Below are positions 8,803 to 17,590 of a stretch of DNA of 64,000 nt, piece after piece; position 1 is the stretch's first letter; each line of letters starts with the position of its first letter. The DNA lies in assembly GCA_964399535.1 (NCBI GenBank), contig CAYNRE010000009.1, forward strand, positions 434,001-498,000, read 5' to 3'. Below the pieces are notes generated by a model, which was not told where the DNA came from, searched no databases, and saw nothing but the letters and a program-made list of their open reading frames with translations. The stretch comes from CAYNRE01 sp964399535 (GTDB lineage Bacteria > Planctomycetota > Planctomycetia > Pirellulales > CAYNRE01). The translations under genes were made by a program, and so were the position numbers.

Positions 8803-9588
8803 TCAAACCCAGCGCGGCGGCCGCTTTTCACGGAACGCGGCCAATCCCTCCCGGGCGGCCTCGGTGGTGCGAGCCGTGGCACTGACCGCGGCGCCGGCGC
8901 TGAACTGCGTGGCCAGCGATTCGCCGATCGTTTCGTTGAGCATGCGCTTGGTCATGGCCAGCGACTCGGGGGCGCTCGCGGCACACTGCTCGGCCCACTC
9001 GGTGGCGCGCACCCAAAGCTGATCGGCGGGCACCAGTTGGTGAAAAACTCCCAGCCGGTGGGCCTCCGCCGCGTCGATCGTTTCGGCCGTCAACAGCAGC
9101 CGAGCCGCGGCCGAACCCCCGACCCGAAACGCCAACAGCGGCGCAACTACGCCCGCCGCCAGTCCGCGGCGTGGTTCGGGCAGACCGAAGCGGGCCGCGG
9201 GTTCCGCCACGACCAGATCGCTGGCCAGAACCAAACCGGCTCCGCCCGCCAGCGCCGAGCCCCCCACGGCCGCGATGATGGGCTTGGGAAACTGGAGCAT
9301 GTCGCACAACAGTTCCAGGTACGACGCCACGTCGGCCTGCCAGACCGCGGCTGAATCGGGCACCTGGCTCGACTCCCACATTTCGGCCAGGTCCATCCCG
9401 GCTGAAAAGCTGGGGCCGGCGGCGGTAAGCACCACTGCCCGCACGCGGCGCTCTTGATGCAAATCTCCGAGTGCCTGCTTCAGCTCGGCCAGCAACTCGC
9501 GGCTGAGCGCATTGTGCTTCTGGGGGCGATTGAGAATGATCGTTCCCGCCGCGCCGTGAACATGAACGCGCACCAGGGGAGCCGTCAT
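8803..9588 (-). CDS. Enoyl-CoA hydratase/isomerase (crotonase) family protein
   Basis: 261 residues, the usual crotonase length. The oxyanion-hole segments are present: FSAGMDL at 61-67 and GGSALAGGAG at 109-118. E138 in FGLPEPRRG corresponds to crotonase Glu164. The position of the other catalytic glutamate (Glu144 in GGGCEL) is glycine here (AGGAGL). The protein may therefore be a one-glutamate hydratase, an isomerase, or act on an unusual substrate. ATG at 9588 overlaps the TGA of the AtuA C-terminal gene (ATGA), so it is the last gene of a coupled AtuA cassette. In that setting it may act like methylglutaconyl-CoA or isohexenylglutaconyl-CoA hydratase, but no biotin carboxylase is nearby to confirm it. 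Confidence 0.85.
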   Translation of the reverse strand: MTAPLVRVHVHGAAGTIILNRPQKHNALSRELLAELKQALGDLHQERRVRAVVLTAAGPSFSAGMDLAEMWESSQVPDSAAVWQADVASYLELLCDMLQFPKPIIAAVGGSALAGGAGLVLASDLVVAEPAARFGLPEPRRGLAAGVVAPLLAFRVGGSAAARLLLTAETIDAAEAHRLGVFHQLVPADQLWVRATEWAEQCAASAPESLAMTKRMLNETIGESLATQFSAGAAVSATARTTEAAREGLAAFREKRPPRWV

Positions 9589-9968
9589 CGGAAGCCGATC
9601 CTGTCGCGCGCGGCCCCCTCGGGCCGCAGCAGCGGATCGAGCAGCTTCGGCGCGGGGAGCTCCAATTCCAAGAGCGCCGTGCCAAGCAGCTTGCCCTGGG
9701 TATCGATCCTTAGCGAGCGGCTGGCTCCCCCCCCCAGCGCGTCGTAAAGCAGGAAATTCAAGCCGCCGATGCCCGGCAATTCGAATCGCTCGACGCGCGA
9801 GAGGCCCAGACCGGCGAAAAACTGCGCGACCCGGGCGGCCGTCAATTCTCGGCAGAGATACTCGTAGCCCGGCCTGGTGTAGGCGATCACCCCCACGTTG
9901 GCGTGATTGCCCTTGTCACCGCTGCGAGTGTGCGCCACTTCCAGCAAACGAATCGTGGTGGGCGGCAT
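9585..9968 (-). CDS. AtuA C-terminal domain protein (separate gene)
   Basis: 127 residues. The N-terminus carries LLEVAHTRSGDKGNHANVGV, the characteristic start of the C-terminal domain of AtuA (DUF1446 proteins), followed by FLLYDALGGGASRSLRID. In Pseudomonas AtuA this domain is fused to the N-terminal domain; here it is an independent gene. It starts one base after the stop of the N-terminal gene (TGA, A, ATG at 9972-9966) and ends by overlapping the hydratase start. The reading frames are clean and both products have proper ends, so this looks like a real gene split rather than a sequencing error. Its partner is presumably the N-terminal protein. AtuA acts in acyclic terpene catabolism, but its exact reaction is not settled. 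Confidence 0.85.
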   Translation of the reverse strand: MPPTTIRLLEVAHTRSGDKGNHANVGVIAYTRPGYEYLCRELTAARVAQFFAGLGLSRVERFELPGIGGLNFLLYDALGGGASRSLRIDTQGKLLGTALLELELPAPKLLDPLLRPEGAARDRIGFR

Positions 9969-9969
9969 T

Positions 9970-11370
9970 TCAATTGGCTCCCGTGTCGGCGGCCCACTCG
10001 GCGGCCGAGCGGACCAGCACCCGCGCCGGCACCAGCTCGCGCGGCACCAGGGTCGGCCAGTAAGCGAACACCGCTCGCACCTCGGGCCGCCCGGCGGCGT
10101 AGCCAGCCAAACCGGCTGGGCCGGCCGTAATCAGCGGCGCCAGCTCTCGGGTGAACCGCTCCACCACCTCGCGCCGGGGGTCGCGCACCGCCATTCGCAG
10201 CACCACTTCGCTCGGCCCCCCCTGGTCGCCGGGCGCGGGGCTGCGCACCGGCCCGCCGGGAACGCCCTCCCCCGCGCCGAGCAATTCCACGTTTTGCTGC
10301 TCGAACCGGCAACCCGCCGCGGCAAGTTTTTGCCAAACCGCTTCGGCACAGGCACGCGCTTTGGCCACGGCCTCGCGCCCGTACACCACAAGTTGTCCGG
10401 CGGCCGTGAAACCGGCGCGGTAGGCCAGCGAAACCTTGAGCGTCTCGGGCGCAGGTTGGCCTTGGGCACCGAGCACTCGTACCCGGTCGGGCCCAATTTC
10501 CTCGAGCGTCACCCGAGTGAAATCGACCGCCACGTCGGGCGTGAGGTAGCGGGCCGGATCGCCGATTTCATAGACCAACTGTTCGGCGACCGTGGCCCGA
10601 TCGACTCGCCCCCCGGTGCCGGGCGGCTTGGTGATGACGCACGAGCCGTCTTGGGCCAGTTCGGCAATCGGATAGCCGACGTTGCCCAGCGCCAGCTCGC
10701 TCCAATGGGTCGAAAAACCGCCGGTGCACTGCGCTCCGCACTCAATCAAATGGCCGGCCACGCTGGCGGCGGCCAGGCGCGGCCAGTCCGTCCACGACCA
10801 GCCGAAGCGGTGCACCGCCGGCGCCAGCGTCAGCGAAGCATCGGCCACGCGCCCGGTAATCATGATCCGCGCCTCTTGGGAAAGCGCTTCGACGAGCGGT
10901 CGCGCACCCAAGTAGGCGTTGGCGCTGACCACGGGTGCTCCCAACTCCGACAGCGGCGCGCCGGTATCCAGGTGTTCGAATCGGCACCCGGCCGCCTGAA
11001 GTTCGGCCAGCCGTGGCAACAGGTCGTCGCCGGTCACCACGCCGATCGGAACCTGGCCCAACTCGGCCGATACCAATGCGGCCGACGCAGCCCGGGCACA
11101 CGCCGGGGGGTTCATGCCTCCGGCATTGGTCACAATACCCAGCTTGGGCTGCTGTTTGAGCGCCGGGTGCAAGCTGGCCAGCACCGGGAGAAAATCGCTC
11201 GCGAAACCGGCCGCCGGGTTTTTCTCGCGAACTCGGGCCAGGATCGAAAGTGTCAGCTCGGCCAGATACTCGAGCGTGAGGTAGTCGAGCTGGCCCGCTT
11301 CGGCCAGTTGGCGCGGGGCGTCGAGGTTGTCGCCCAGAAAGCCGGCACCGTTGCCGATTCGAAGTTGCAT
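9970..11370 (-). CDS. AtuA N-terminal domain protein (DUF1446)
   Basis: 466 residues from ATG 11370; the frame is open a little further upstream, but the conserved protein starts at MQLRIGNGAGFLGD. DUF1446 features include DYLTLEYLAELT near residue 30, IVTNAGGMNPPACA near residue 80, ITGRVADASL, and GHLIECGAQCTGG. The family includes AtuA of the acyclic terpene utilisation (citronellol/geraniol) cluster and homologues in branched-chain acyl-CoA catabolism across actinobacteria, fungi and planctomycetes. The C-terminal AtuA domain is encoded by the next gene, one base away, and the crotonase gene overlaps that. Geranyl-CoA carboxylase subunits, which accompany AtuA in pseudomonads, are not in this window. 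Cytoplasmic; exact chemistry unknown. Confidence 0.88.
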   Translation of the reverse strand: MQLRIGNGAGFLGDNLDAPRQLAEAGQLDYLTLEYLAELTLSILARVREKNPAAGFASDFLPVLASLHPALKQQPKLGIVTNAGGMNPPACARAASAALVSAELGQVPIGVVTGDDLLPRLAELQAAGCRFEHLDTGAPLSELGAPVVSANAYLGARPLVEALSQEARIMITGRVADASLTLAPAVHRFGWSWTDWPRLAAASVAGHLIECGAQCTGGFSTHWSELALGNVGYPIAELAQDGSCVITKPPGTGGRVDRATVAEQLVYEIGDPARYLTPDVAVDFTRVTLEEIGPDRVRVLGAQGQPAPETLKVSLAYRAGFTAAGQLVVYGREAVAKARACAEAVWQKLAAAGCRFEQQNVELLGAGEGVPGGPVRSPAPGDQGGPSEVVLRMAVRDPRREVVERFTRELAPLITAGPAGLAGYAAGRPEVRAVFAYWPTLVPRELVPARVLVRSAAEWAADTGAN

Positions 11371-11565
11371 GCCGCTGAGAATCCGCCCAAGGTCTACGCC
11401 CGCGCCCCGAGAGCCCGCCGCCACCCGGCGCCGGTGTTTCCGGGGCGGCGCCGGTCTGTGTTCATAACGCCCCAGGCGAGCGCGGTCAACGAGCCAGGGC
11501 GGCCCCTACGGCGGGCGCCGCGGGGCATGAGGGCGGGGTTTCGCCCGCGGCGAGTGCCCTGGGGG

Positions 11566-12291
11566 CTACGCGGCCCCTGGCGGCGGTCGGTTCCCCAACT
11601 GCATGACGGCACCGCTGACCATGGCCCCTTCGGCCGAGGCCAGGTACGCGCAGAACCGGCCTACTTCGTCGGCCGTAACCCACTCGGGCCGAGCCACGGC
11701 GGCCCGCGCACGCGTGTTCAAGTAGCCGAACATGACCTGGTTGATTCGCACCTGGCTGTTCTGCAGCTCTTCGCTCAGAATCCGGGCCAGCATCAATTGG
11801 CCCGCGCTGTTCACGCCCACCACGCCGTAGCGCGCAATCGGCAGCACGGCCGAGATGCCCCCCAGCAGCGTGTAGCTGGCCCCCGGCCGATCGGCCAACC
11901 CGGGCAGGAACGTTCTGGCGGTGACGAAGTGGGGGTTGAGATTGCTTTCCCAATAGCTGCGCCAGGTTTCTTCCGGCACGTCGATCAGGCGCAGCCGCTC
12001 TTCCCAGGTGCCGCCAAGCGAAGCCACGACCGCGTCGATCGGGCCGTGGCGCCGCGCGATTTCCTCGCGGAGTCGCTGGGCATCGCGCGAGCAGCCCAGG
12101 TCGGCCACGATGGTGTCGAGCCGAGTTTGAAGCTGGGGAGCCAGCGCGCCGCGGAGCCGCTCGATTGCCTCTGGGGTGCGCGAGGGAACCACAACCAGGG
12201 CCTCTTCGGCCAGAAAGGCCCGGACAATGCCCTCCCCTACGTTGCCGGTTCCGCCGGCGACGACCGCGACCTTGCCCGTTAGCTTGCCCAT
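11566..12291 (-). CDS. Divergent SDR-fold protein lacking the catalytic lysine
   Basis: 241 residues from ATG 12291, with AGAAAGG five bases upstream. A Rossmann nucleotide-binding start is clear (VAVVAGGTGNVGEG, residues 8-21). The fold continues with a DLG segment at 64-66 and VVASLGG where classical SDRs have NNAG. In the active site Tyr155 (IARYGVVG) is present, but residue 159, where YxxxK needs lysine, is glycine, and the usual SKAA is NSAG. The protein is therefore either catalytically altered or a binding/regulatory SDR. The C-terminus (GAVMQLGNR) is normal in length. It lies 38 bases downstream of the giant TPR gene and 195 bases upstream of AtuA, all on the same strand. Confidence 0.75.
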   Translation of the reverse strand: MGKLTGKVAVVAGGTGNVGEGIVRAFLAEEALVVVPSRTPEAIERLRGALAPQLQTRLDTIVADLGCSRDAQRLREEIARRHGPIDAVVASLGGTWEERLRLIDVPEETWRSYWESNLNPHFVTARTFLPGLADRPGASYTLLGGISAVLPIARYGVVGVNSAGQLMLARILSEELQNSQVRINQVMFGYLNTRARAAVARPEWVTADEVGRFCAYLASAEGAMVSGAVMQLGNRPPPGAA

Positions 12292-12329
12292 CGAATCCTT
12301 TCTGGCCGTCCGGCCGGCGCCGGCGTGCC

Positions 12330-15300
12330 CTAGGCACCCGGCGGACGGGCCGTACCGAGTTGATCCTGCAGCGTGCTCCATTCCAAACGCTCGATCGCCG
12401 GCAGGCAGGCGGGAAACAGTCCGGCGCCAAAGGCCTGGTCGAGGGCCGCCCGGGCCTGGTCGTCTTGACCGGCTGCTCGATGGGCGATCGCCAGGTGCAG
12501 GCACGGTACCGCCGCGGGCTGTTTGGCAACCAGTTGGGTCAGAGCCTCGCGGGCCTGGTCCACTTTTCCCTGCCGCAGCCAAACCATCGCCTGCGTGTCG
12601 AGCAAAGCGGGCTGCGGCCCGGCGAGCGCCAGGGCCTGGGTAATCAACTGCTCGGCCTCGGTCTGCGTTTGAGCGCTGTGCGAGAGAATTTGTGCCAGCT
12701 TGTCGCGAGCCGGTACGTGGTCGGGTTGCAGGCCGATCACACTGCGAAAATTGTCGATCGCCTCTTGGGAATTCCCTTGCATATAACGAACCATGCCCGC
12801 GGCGAACTGGACGTCGGCCTCGCGAGGATAACGGTTTGCGCCCGACATAATGACGAATTGCACCCGCCCCACGTCGTCGATCGAAGCGCGTCCGGAGGCC
12901 AGAATCTGGCCGAGCGTGGCAATCACCTGAGACGACAGGTCGGACTCGGACACCTTCAGGCAGAGCTCGACCGCCTCGGCCGTCCGGTTCAACTCGACCA
13001 AGAGCCGGGCCAGCGCTGGGTAACTCGGCGGGTCGAGCTGCACCACCTCGCGGAGGGCGTCTTCGGCCTGCTGGGGCTGCCCCAGCCGCTGATAGATTTG
13101 CGCCACCCCCGTCAGCAGGCGGGCTTTTTCCGCGGATGACTCCTGTTGCTCGAGCAGCGCCTGCGAGCGCTGGCGAATCATGCCCGCCACGTCGGCCGAG
13201 GGATCCTGAGCCTTGAGCAGCCGGGCCTCGAGCTGCAATGCCCGTAGCGGATCGGTCTCGATCGGCTGCAAACGCCGAAACCATTCGGCGGCCTGGTCGA
13301 ATCGCTGCTGGCTGAGCAACAAATCGACGAAACCCGCCAACTCGCGTGCCGTGGGCTGGGGCCGGTTGACCAGCGTGGCGTAGGCCTCGCGAGCCCGATC
13401 CAAGTGCCCTTGTTGATGGTACAACTCGGCCAGAAGCAACTGATCCGAGGGTGGCAATTCGCCCGCCTTACCGCGCACCTGCTCGAGCAACAACACGGCT
13501 AACTGCCGCTCACCGGCGGTTCCATGCCCCGCCAGCGATCGCGCGGTGAATCGCAGGTCGTAACCCGCGAGTTCGACCTCGTCCGAGGTGAGCAGCGCCA
13601 CCGACTCGGCCTGGGCCGCCGGATCGCCCCGGCGCGTGAGCAGCCGGGCCAACTGCCGGCGCCAAGCCACGGCCGAGGGATCGAGCTTGAGCACGTGGCG
13701 CAGCAAATGCTCGGCCAGGACCGGATCGCGCGACAGGAAGAACGAGGCCGCTCGCCGCTGAATCGTCAGGTCGCTGGTGGCCTGGCTCGCCGCGTAGCGA
13801 TATTGCACGGCTGCCTGCTCGAATTCGTCCAGCATTTCGTAGCAACGGGCCAGGGTAAACGCGCGTGTAACGGCATCGACCTCGGTCGAATTAGCCAACT
13901 CGGCCAGCGACTGCAGGGCGGCGTAGCTGAAGCTGTTCGAGGCGTAAAAGCGGCTCAACGCCAGCCAGGCCTCGGGCTCGTCGGGTGCCAACTGAATCGC
14001 CCGACGAAACATCAACTCGGCCTCGGCATTCTGCCGGGTATCGGCCAGAAACCGGCCCAGCCGAATGAGCCGGCCGGGGTCGCCCGGAGCCCGCGCCAGC
14101 GCGCTACGGGCGGCCTGGATGCGTCGCTGGGCGTGGCCGAAATTGCGGGTGGGGTTGGCGTGCCCCTCGGAGATTTCCCGGGTAATCGAGCGATCGTCGA
14201 GATAGGCCAGATATCGCTCGGCGCGGTCGGGCGCCTCGAGCGTATACCACAATCGCACCAGGGGCTCGACCGCAATCGGGGCCGGCGCGCCGAATTCCAG
14301 GGCGCGCTCGTAGGCGCTGATCGCCTCACCCCAGCGCCCTTCGAGCTGGGCAATGGCCCCCTTGAGGCGAAAGCCTTCCCACCAGGCGGGCCGCAAGGTT
14401 TCCACCCGCTGCTCGATCGCCATGCCCTCGTCGAGGGCCGAGGGCATCGCCTCGCCGCCGCGCAAGAGCAGGTGGTCGCCCCGCACGATGCGCCAGAGGG
14501 TGCCGTCGCGCCGCTCGATATCGTAGAGCAGTTCTTCCAGCCGCACCGCCTCGCGCACGTTGCCGCTGTCGACCGCAACGCGGGCCAAGGTGACCAGGGC
14601 GTGGGTCTTCTGGGGATAGGCATCCAGCAGTTCGTACAGCGCATCGAGCCCTTCGGAGAAATCGCCCCCCTCGAGTTCGATCAGGGCGATGCGATGCAGA
14701 ATCTCTTCTCGGCGCTCGGTATCGATCCAGGCCAACATGCCCCGCAGCAACTCGGCGGCCTCGCGGTATCGCTGCCGCAACGACCAGAGGGCCACCCGAA
14801 GCAAGATGGGTTCAACCGAATCGTCGCTGCGCTGCTCGAAGCGTTCCAGCCAGCGGTCGGCCTCGCTCATTCGCCCCCAGCGCTCCTCGCCCAGCACCAT
14901 CGCCTCGAGCAGCCGGGGCGAGCCCGGTTCGGCGGCCAGGGCGGTGCGCAACAGTTCGAGCGCGGCATCGGTTTGCCCCTCGGCGGCAAGCTGATCGGCC
15001 TCGGCCACGGTCACGTCGGCCTGCTGCTCGGCACTCAACTCCTGGCGCTTGCATAGCTGCAGCGCGCGATCGAACAACCGCCAGTCTTGTTCCTGGCGAG
15101 GCCGCTGAAACTGCTGCTCCAGCCTGGCTCGAACCAGCAACACGGCAGCCTCGCTCGGCACACCCGGCAGAGAAACGGCCGTTTGCAAATGTTCGGCCGC
15201 GGCCGACACCCGGCCTGCCTTGAGCCACGACTTGGCGGCCGCCAAATGGTGCAGGGCCGAAGTCGGCTCGACCCGCAGCAAGGCCTCGTGCACGGTCGCC

Positions 15301-16766
15301 GATAGATCGGGCATCTCGAGCCCCTGGTAGCAATCGGCCAGCTCCTGGGCTACCTCGATGTATTGCCGCAACCCCTCGGGCGACTCGACCCGGGCTTCCC
15401 GGGCCAGCATCACCTGGCGCAGCAAACCGATCGCGTTGCGATACTCGCCGCGCGCCGAGTACCACTGGGCCCAGGCCTGGTTGCGCCGCTCCATAACCAG
15501 CGCACGGGGCAAGCGCGGCAGATCGGCCAGGGCCTCGTCGAGCCCCTCGTCGAGCGCGGCCAGGGCAATTCGGGCCTCGCGCTGCCGGCCGAGCGAGAGC
15601 AGGCTTTCGCAAAGCCGCAGCCCAAGCCAGGGATCACCCGAGTTGACTTGCTTCAGGCCGTTGCGCCAGGCCTGCAGGGCATCGTCGGCCTGGCCGGCCT
15701 GCCAAAGCGCATCGCCTAACCCCAAATGCGTTGCTCGATCACCAGGCGTGGCCTCGGCCGCGCGGCGATAGAAGTCGGCGGCTTCGCCGAATTGGCCGCG
15801 TGCCAGTGCCTGTTCGGCCGCCGCCATCAGCGCGGGCAAATAGCTCGGCGACAGCGTGAGGGCCCGGGTCAGATCTTCCTCGGCGCGCGGCAGTCCGAAC
15901 TTATGACGATAGAAATACCGGGCCAGGTAGGCCTCGGCGCTTTCGGAATTCTTCTGCACCAACTCGTCCATGACCTGGTTGGCCAGGTAGTTGCGCTGCC
16001 CTGGCCCTGGTTCCGTGAGCCGAGTGCGATACATCTGCGCCAGCGACTCGGGCAGCGCCACGTCGCTGGGGTTGAGCTCGATGGCCCGAATCAAGGCCTC
16101 GCTGGCCGCGGTCAGCGGTACCGATCCGCCGAATACGGCCAGCCGGCTCATGGCCCCGGCCTTGATCCGCCAGCCGAGCGGGTCGTCGGGCAAGCGGGCC
16201 AAAAGGGCATCGGCCTGTTTCAGCGCCGCGGCATCCTTGTTCAGTTCGGAATACAGCTCGGCCAGCCGCCGGTGAATTTCGATGGCCTCGGCACCAGTCA
16301 GCAATGCGTCTTCGTAGAAACCCGCCAACAGCGTGCGCTGCGCCGGAGTGCGCGCCACGGGCTGGTAGTTTTCCGCCAGGGCCAGCCGGGCCTGGCGATT
16401 GCCCGGCTCCAGGCGCACCAGCCGGCGCGACCACTCGGCGGCCTGGTACCAATCCTCTTGCCGGCGAGCCTCGTCGATCCGCTCCTGAAACTGGGCCGCC
16501 AGCCGGCTGAACTGCCAACGGTGCCAGGCGAAGAGCGCCACGCCCACCAGGATTACCGCCGCGGCCGTGCCGATCAGCAATCCGCGCCGCACGTGCCGAT
16601 CGCGATACTCCTGTTCGACGCGCCTCGGGCGGAAGATCGAGAGCCACCAGCCGCCGGTTCCATCGTCTTGAGTGAACCAGCGAACCCAAGATCGCCAACC
16701 GCGGTCGTAGCGGCTGTTGCGGCTCTTGGGGCGAGTGTAGGGGCGAAATGGCTCGCGGGGTGACAT
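12330..16766 (-). CDS. Giant membrane-anchored TPR-repeat protein
   Basis: 1478 residues from ATG 16766 (a GTG seven codons upstream at 16787 is possible). A basic, tryptophan-rich cytoplasmic N-terminus (about 60 residues) is followed by one transmembrane helix at residues 62-81 (LLIGTAAAVILVGVALFAW). The rest is an almost unbroken series of helix-turn-helix pairs with TPR-type A/W-L-G-Y-A-P spacing. Examples are ALMAAAEQALARGQFGEAADFYRRA and AWLALSRFYASNSFSYAALQSLA. The bulk would be outside the membrane, probably as a protein-protein interaction scaffold. No enzymatic domain is visible. Similar very long TPR proteins are common in planctomycetes and their function is mostly unknown. It is the first gene of the minus-strand block leading into the SDR and AtuA genes. 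Confidence 0.85.
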   Translation of the reverse strand: MSPREPFRPYTRPKSRNSRYDRGWRSWVRWFTQDDGTGGWWLSIFRPRRVEQEYRDRHVRRGLLIGTAAAVILVGVALFAWHRWQFSRLAAQFQERIDEARRQEDWYQAAEWSRRLVRLEPGNRQARLALAENYQPVARTPAQRTLLAGFYEDALLTGAEAIEIHRRLAELYSELNKDAAALKQADALLARLPDDPLGWRIKAGAMSRLAVFGGSVPLTAASEALIRAIELNPSDVALPESLAQMYRTRLTEPGPGQRNYLANQVMDELVQKNSESAEAYLARYFYRHKFGLPRAEEDLTRALTLSPSYLPALMAAAEQALARGQFGEAADFYRRAAEATPGDRATHLGLGDALWQAGQADDALQAWRNGLKQVNSGDPWLGLRLCESLLSLGRQREARIALAALDEGLDEALADLPRLPRALVMERRNQAWAQWYSARGEYRNAIGLLRQVMLAREARVESPEGLRQYIEVAQELADCYQGLEMPDLSATVHEALLRVEPTSALHHLAAAKSWLKAGRVSAAAEHLQTAVSLPGVPSEAAVLLVRARLEQQFQRPRQEQDWRLFDRALQLCKRQELSAEQQADVTVAEADQLAAEGQTDAALELLRTALAAEPGSPRLLEAMVLGEERWGRMSEADRWLERFEQRSDDSVEPILLRVALWSLRQRYREAAELLRGMLAWIDTERREEILHRIALIELEGGDFSEGLDALYELLDAYPQKTHALVTLARVAVDSGNVREAVRLEELLYDIERRDGTLWRIVRGDHLLLRGGEAMPSALDEGMAIEQRVETLRPAWWEGFRLKGAIAQLEGRWGEAISAYERALEFGAPAPIAVEPLVRLWYTLEAPDRAERYLAYLDDRSITREISEGHANPTRNFGHAQRRIQAARSALARAPGDPGRLIRLGRFLADTRQNAEAELMFRRAIQLAPDEPEAWLALSRFYASNSFSYAALQSLAELANSTEVDAVTRAFTLARCYEMLDEFEQAAVQYRYAASQATSDLTIQRRAASFFLSRDPVLAEHLLRHVLKLDPSAVAWRRQLARLLTRRGDPAAQAESVALLTSDEVELAGYDLRFTARSLAGHGTAGERQLAVLLLEQVRGKAGELPPSDQLLLAELYHQQGHLDRAREAYATLVNRPQPTARELAGFVDLLLSQQRFDQAAEWFRRLQPIETDPLRALQLEARLLKAQDPSADVAGMIRQRSQALLEQQESSAEKARLLTGVAQIYQRLGQPQQAEDALREVVQLDPPSYPALARLLVELNRTAEAVELCLKVSESDLSSQVIATLGQILASGRASIDDVGRVQFVIMSGANRYPREADVQFAAGMVRYMQGNSQEAIDNFRSVIGLQPDHVPARDKLAQILSHSAQTQTEAEQLITQALALAGPQPALLDTQAMVWLRQGKVDQAREALTQLVAKQPAAVPCLHLAIAHRAAGQDDQARAALDQAFGAGLFPACLPAIERLEWSTLQDQLGTARPPGA

Positions 16767-16949
16767 AACGGACCCATCGCCGCGCACGAAAGGAAATGGG
16801 GGGGCCGAACCGCCACCTAGTCCCGCTCGATTTTCGTTTCGCCCTCCTGGCGAGTCAAGAAATTGTAGCTCACGGATCGGCCCCTAAACCGCCGCGGTGA
16901 GCGACCTTGGCCACCCGAAATGGCCAAGCCGAGCCCCGCTTCTGGCGTG

Positions 16950-17348
16950 TTACTCGGTGCGCACCGGCGGATAACAGCCGATCTCGATATGGCGACCATC
17001 CGGATCGTGAAAAAATAGCTGCGTCACCTGTCGATCGGGCACGTAATTCTTCTTGTAGGGTATGCCCATCTCGATCAAACGGCGTTCGGTGGCTTCGATG
17101 TCGTCGACGTGCAACGCCAGGTGCTCGGCCCGGGTTGAGATCTCATGGTGATGATGCGTGGCGCCAGAGTCGACGATCAGGTGGATCTGCAATCCGTAGT
17201 TGTAGAGCCAGGCACCGGGAAAATTGAAATTCGGGCGGGGGATTTCCCGGAATCCCAGCACGTCACGGTAAAAGGCTCGATTCTCCTCGAGCTTCTGCGT
17301 ACAACGGGCCAGGTGATTGATCGACACGATCGGCAAGGGACCAGACAT
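16950..17348 (-). CDS. VOC (glyoxalase/bleomycin resistance) family protein
   Basis: 132 residues, single VOC module with the beta-alpha-beta-beta-beta repeat: SINHLARCTQKLEENRAFYRDVLGF (residues 9-33), EHLALHVDDIEATERRL (around 75-91), and FFHDPDGRHIEIGCY at the end. His12, His76 and the terminal Glu122 fit the metal-binding pattern. There is an unusual HHHHE cluster before the second half. The family covers glyoxalase I, dioxygenases and resistance proteins; the exact activity cannot be assigned. It is divergent from rtcB. A TATATT -10-like element sits at 17424-17429 on this strand. Confidence 0.85.
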   Translation of the reverse strand: MSGPLPIVSINHLARCTQKLEENRAFYRDVLGFREIPRPNFNFPGAWLYNYGLQIHLIVDSGATHHHHEISTRAEHLALHVDDIEATERRLIEMGIPYKKNYVPDRQVTQLFFHDPDGRHIEIGCYPPVRTE

Positions 17349-17590
17349 CGCCGCCTCGAGTTCGCCAATGGGTCAGCTAAGATCGCGCTCGCAGCCCCCC
17401 GCTGGCCGCTAGCTTCCTCCGAGAATATAGCGGGCCGGGGGCGGCCGGGGCGAGGCCCCCGAACCGACCTCCGTGTCAAAAAGCCACGGAACCCCGCGGC
17501 CGGTCGCGGTGTCTTATCGATTCCTGACTTCGATCGGTACCGTAAGGCGAACTCGCGCGGCCCACGCCGCATGATCCAGGAACCCCGGCC

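Noticed and set aside
9960..9975. AtuA split as a frameshift or sequencing error
   Set aside because: The N-terminal product ends properly, the C-terminal one has its own ATG and conserved start, and the next gene is coupled in the same way. Kept as a true split, although comparison with relatives would settle it.
9907..12282. 791-codon plus-strand frame
   Set aside because: Opposite strand of AtuA halves and the SDR; Arg/Gly/His-rich with no motif.
13524..15056. 510-codon plus-strand frame
   Set aside because: Antisense to the TPR repeats; its apparent repeats mirror them.
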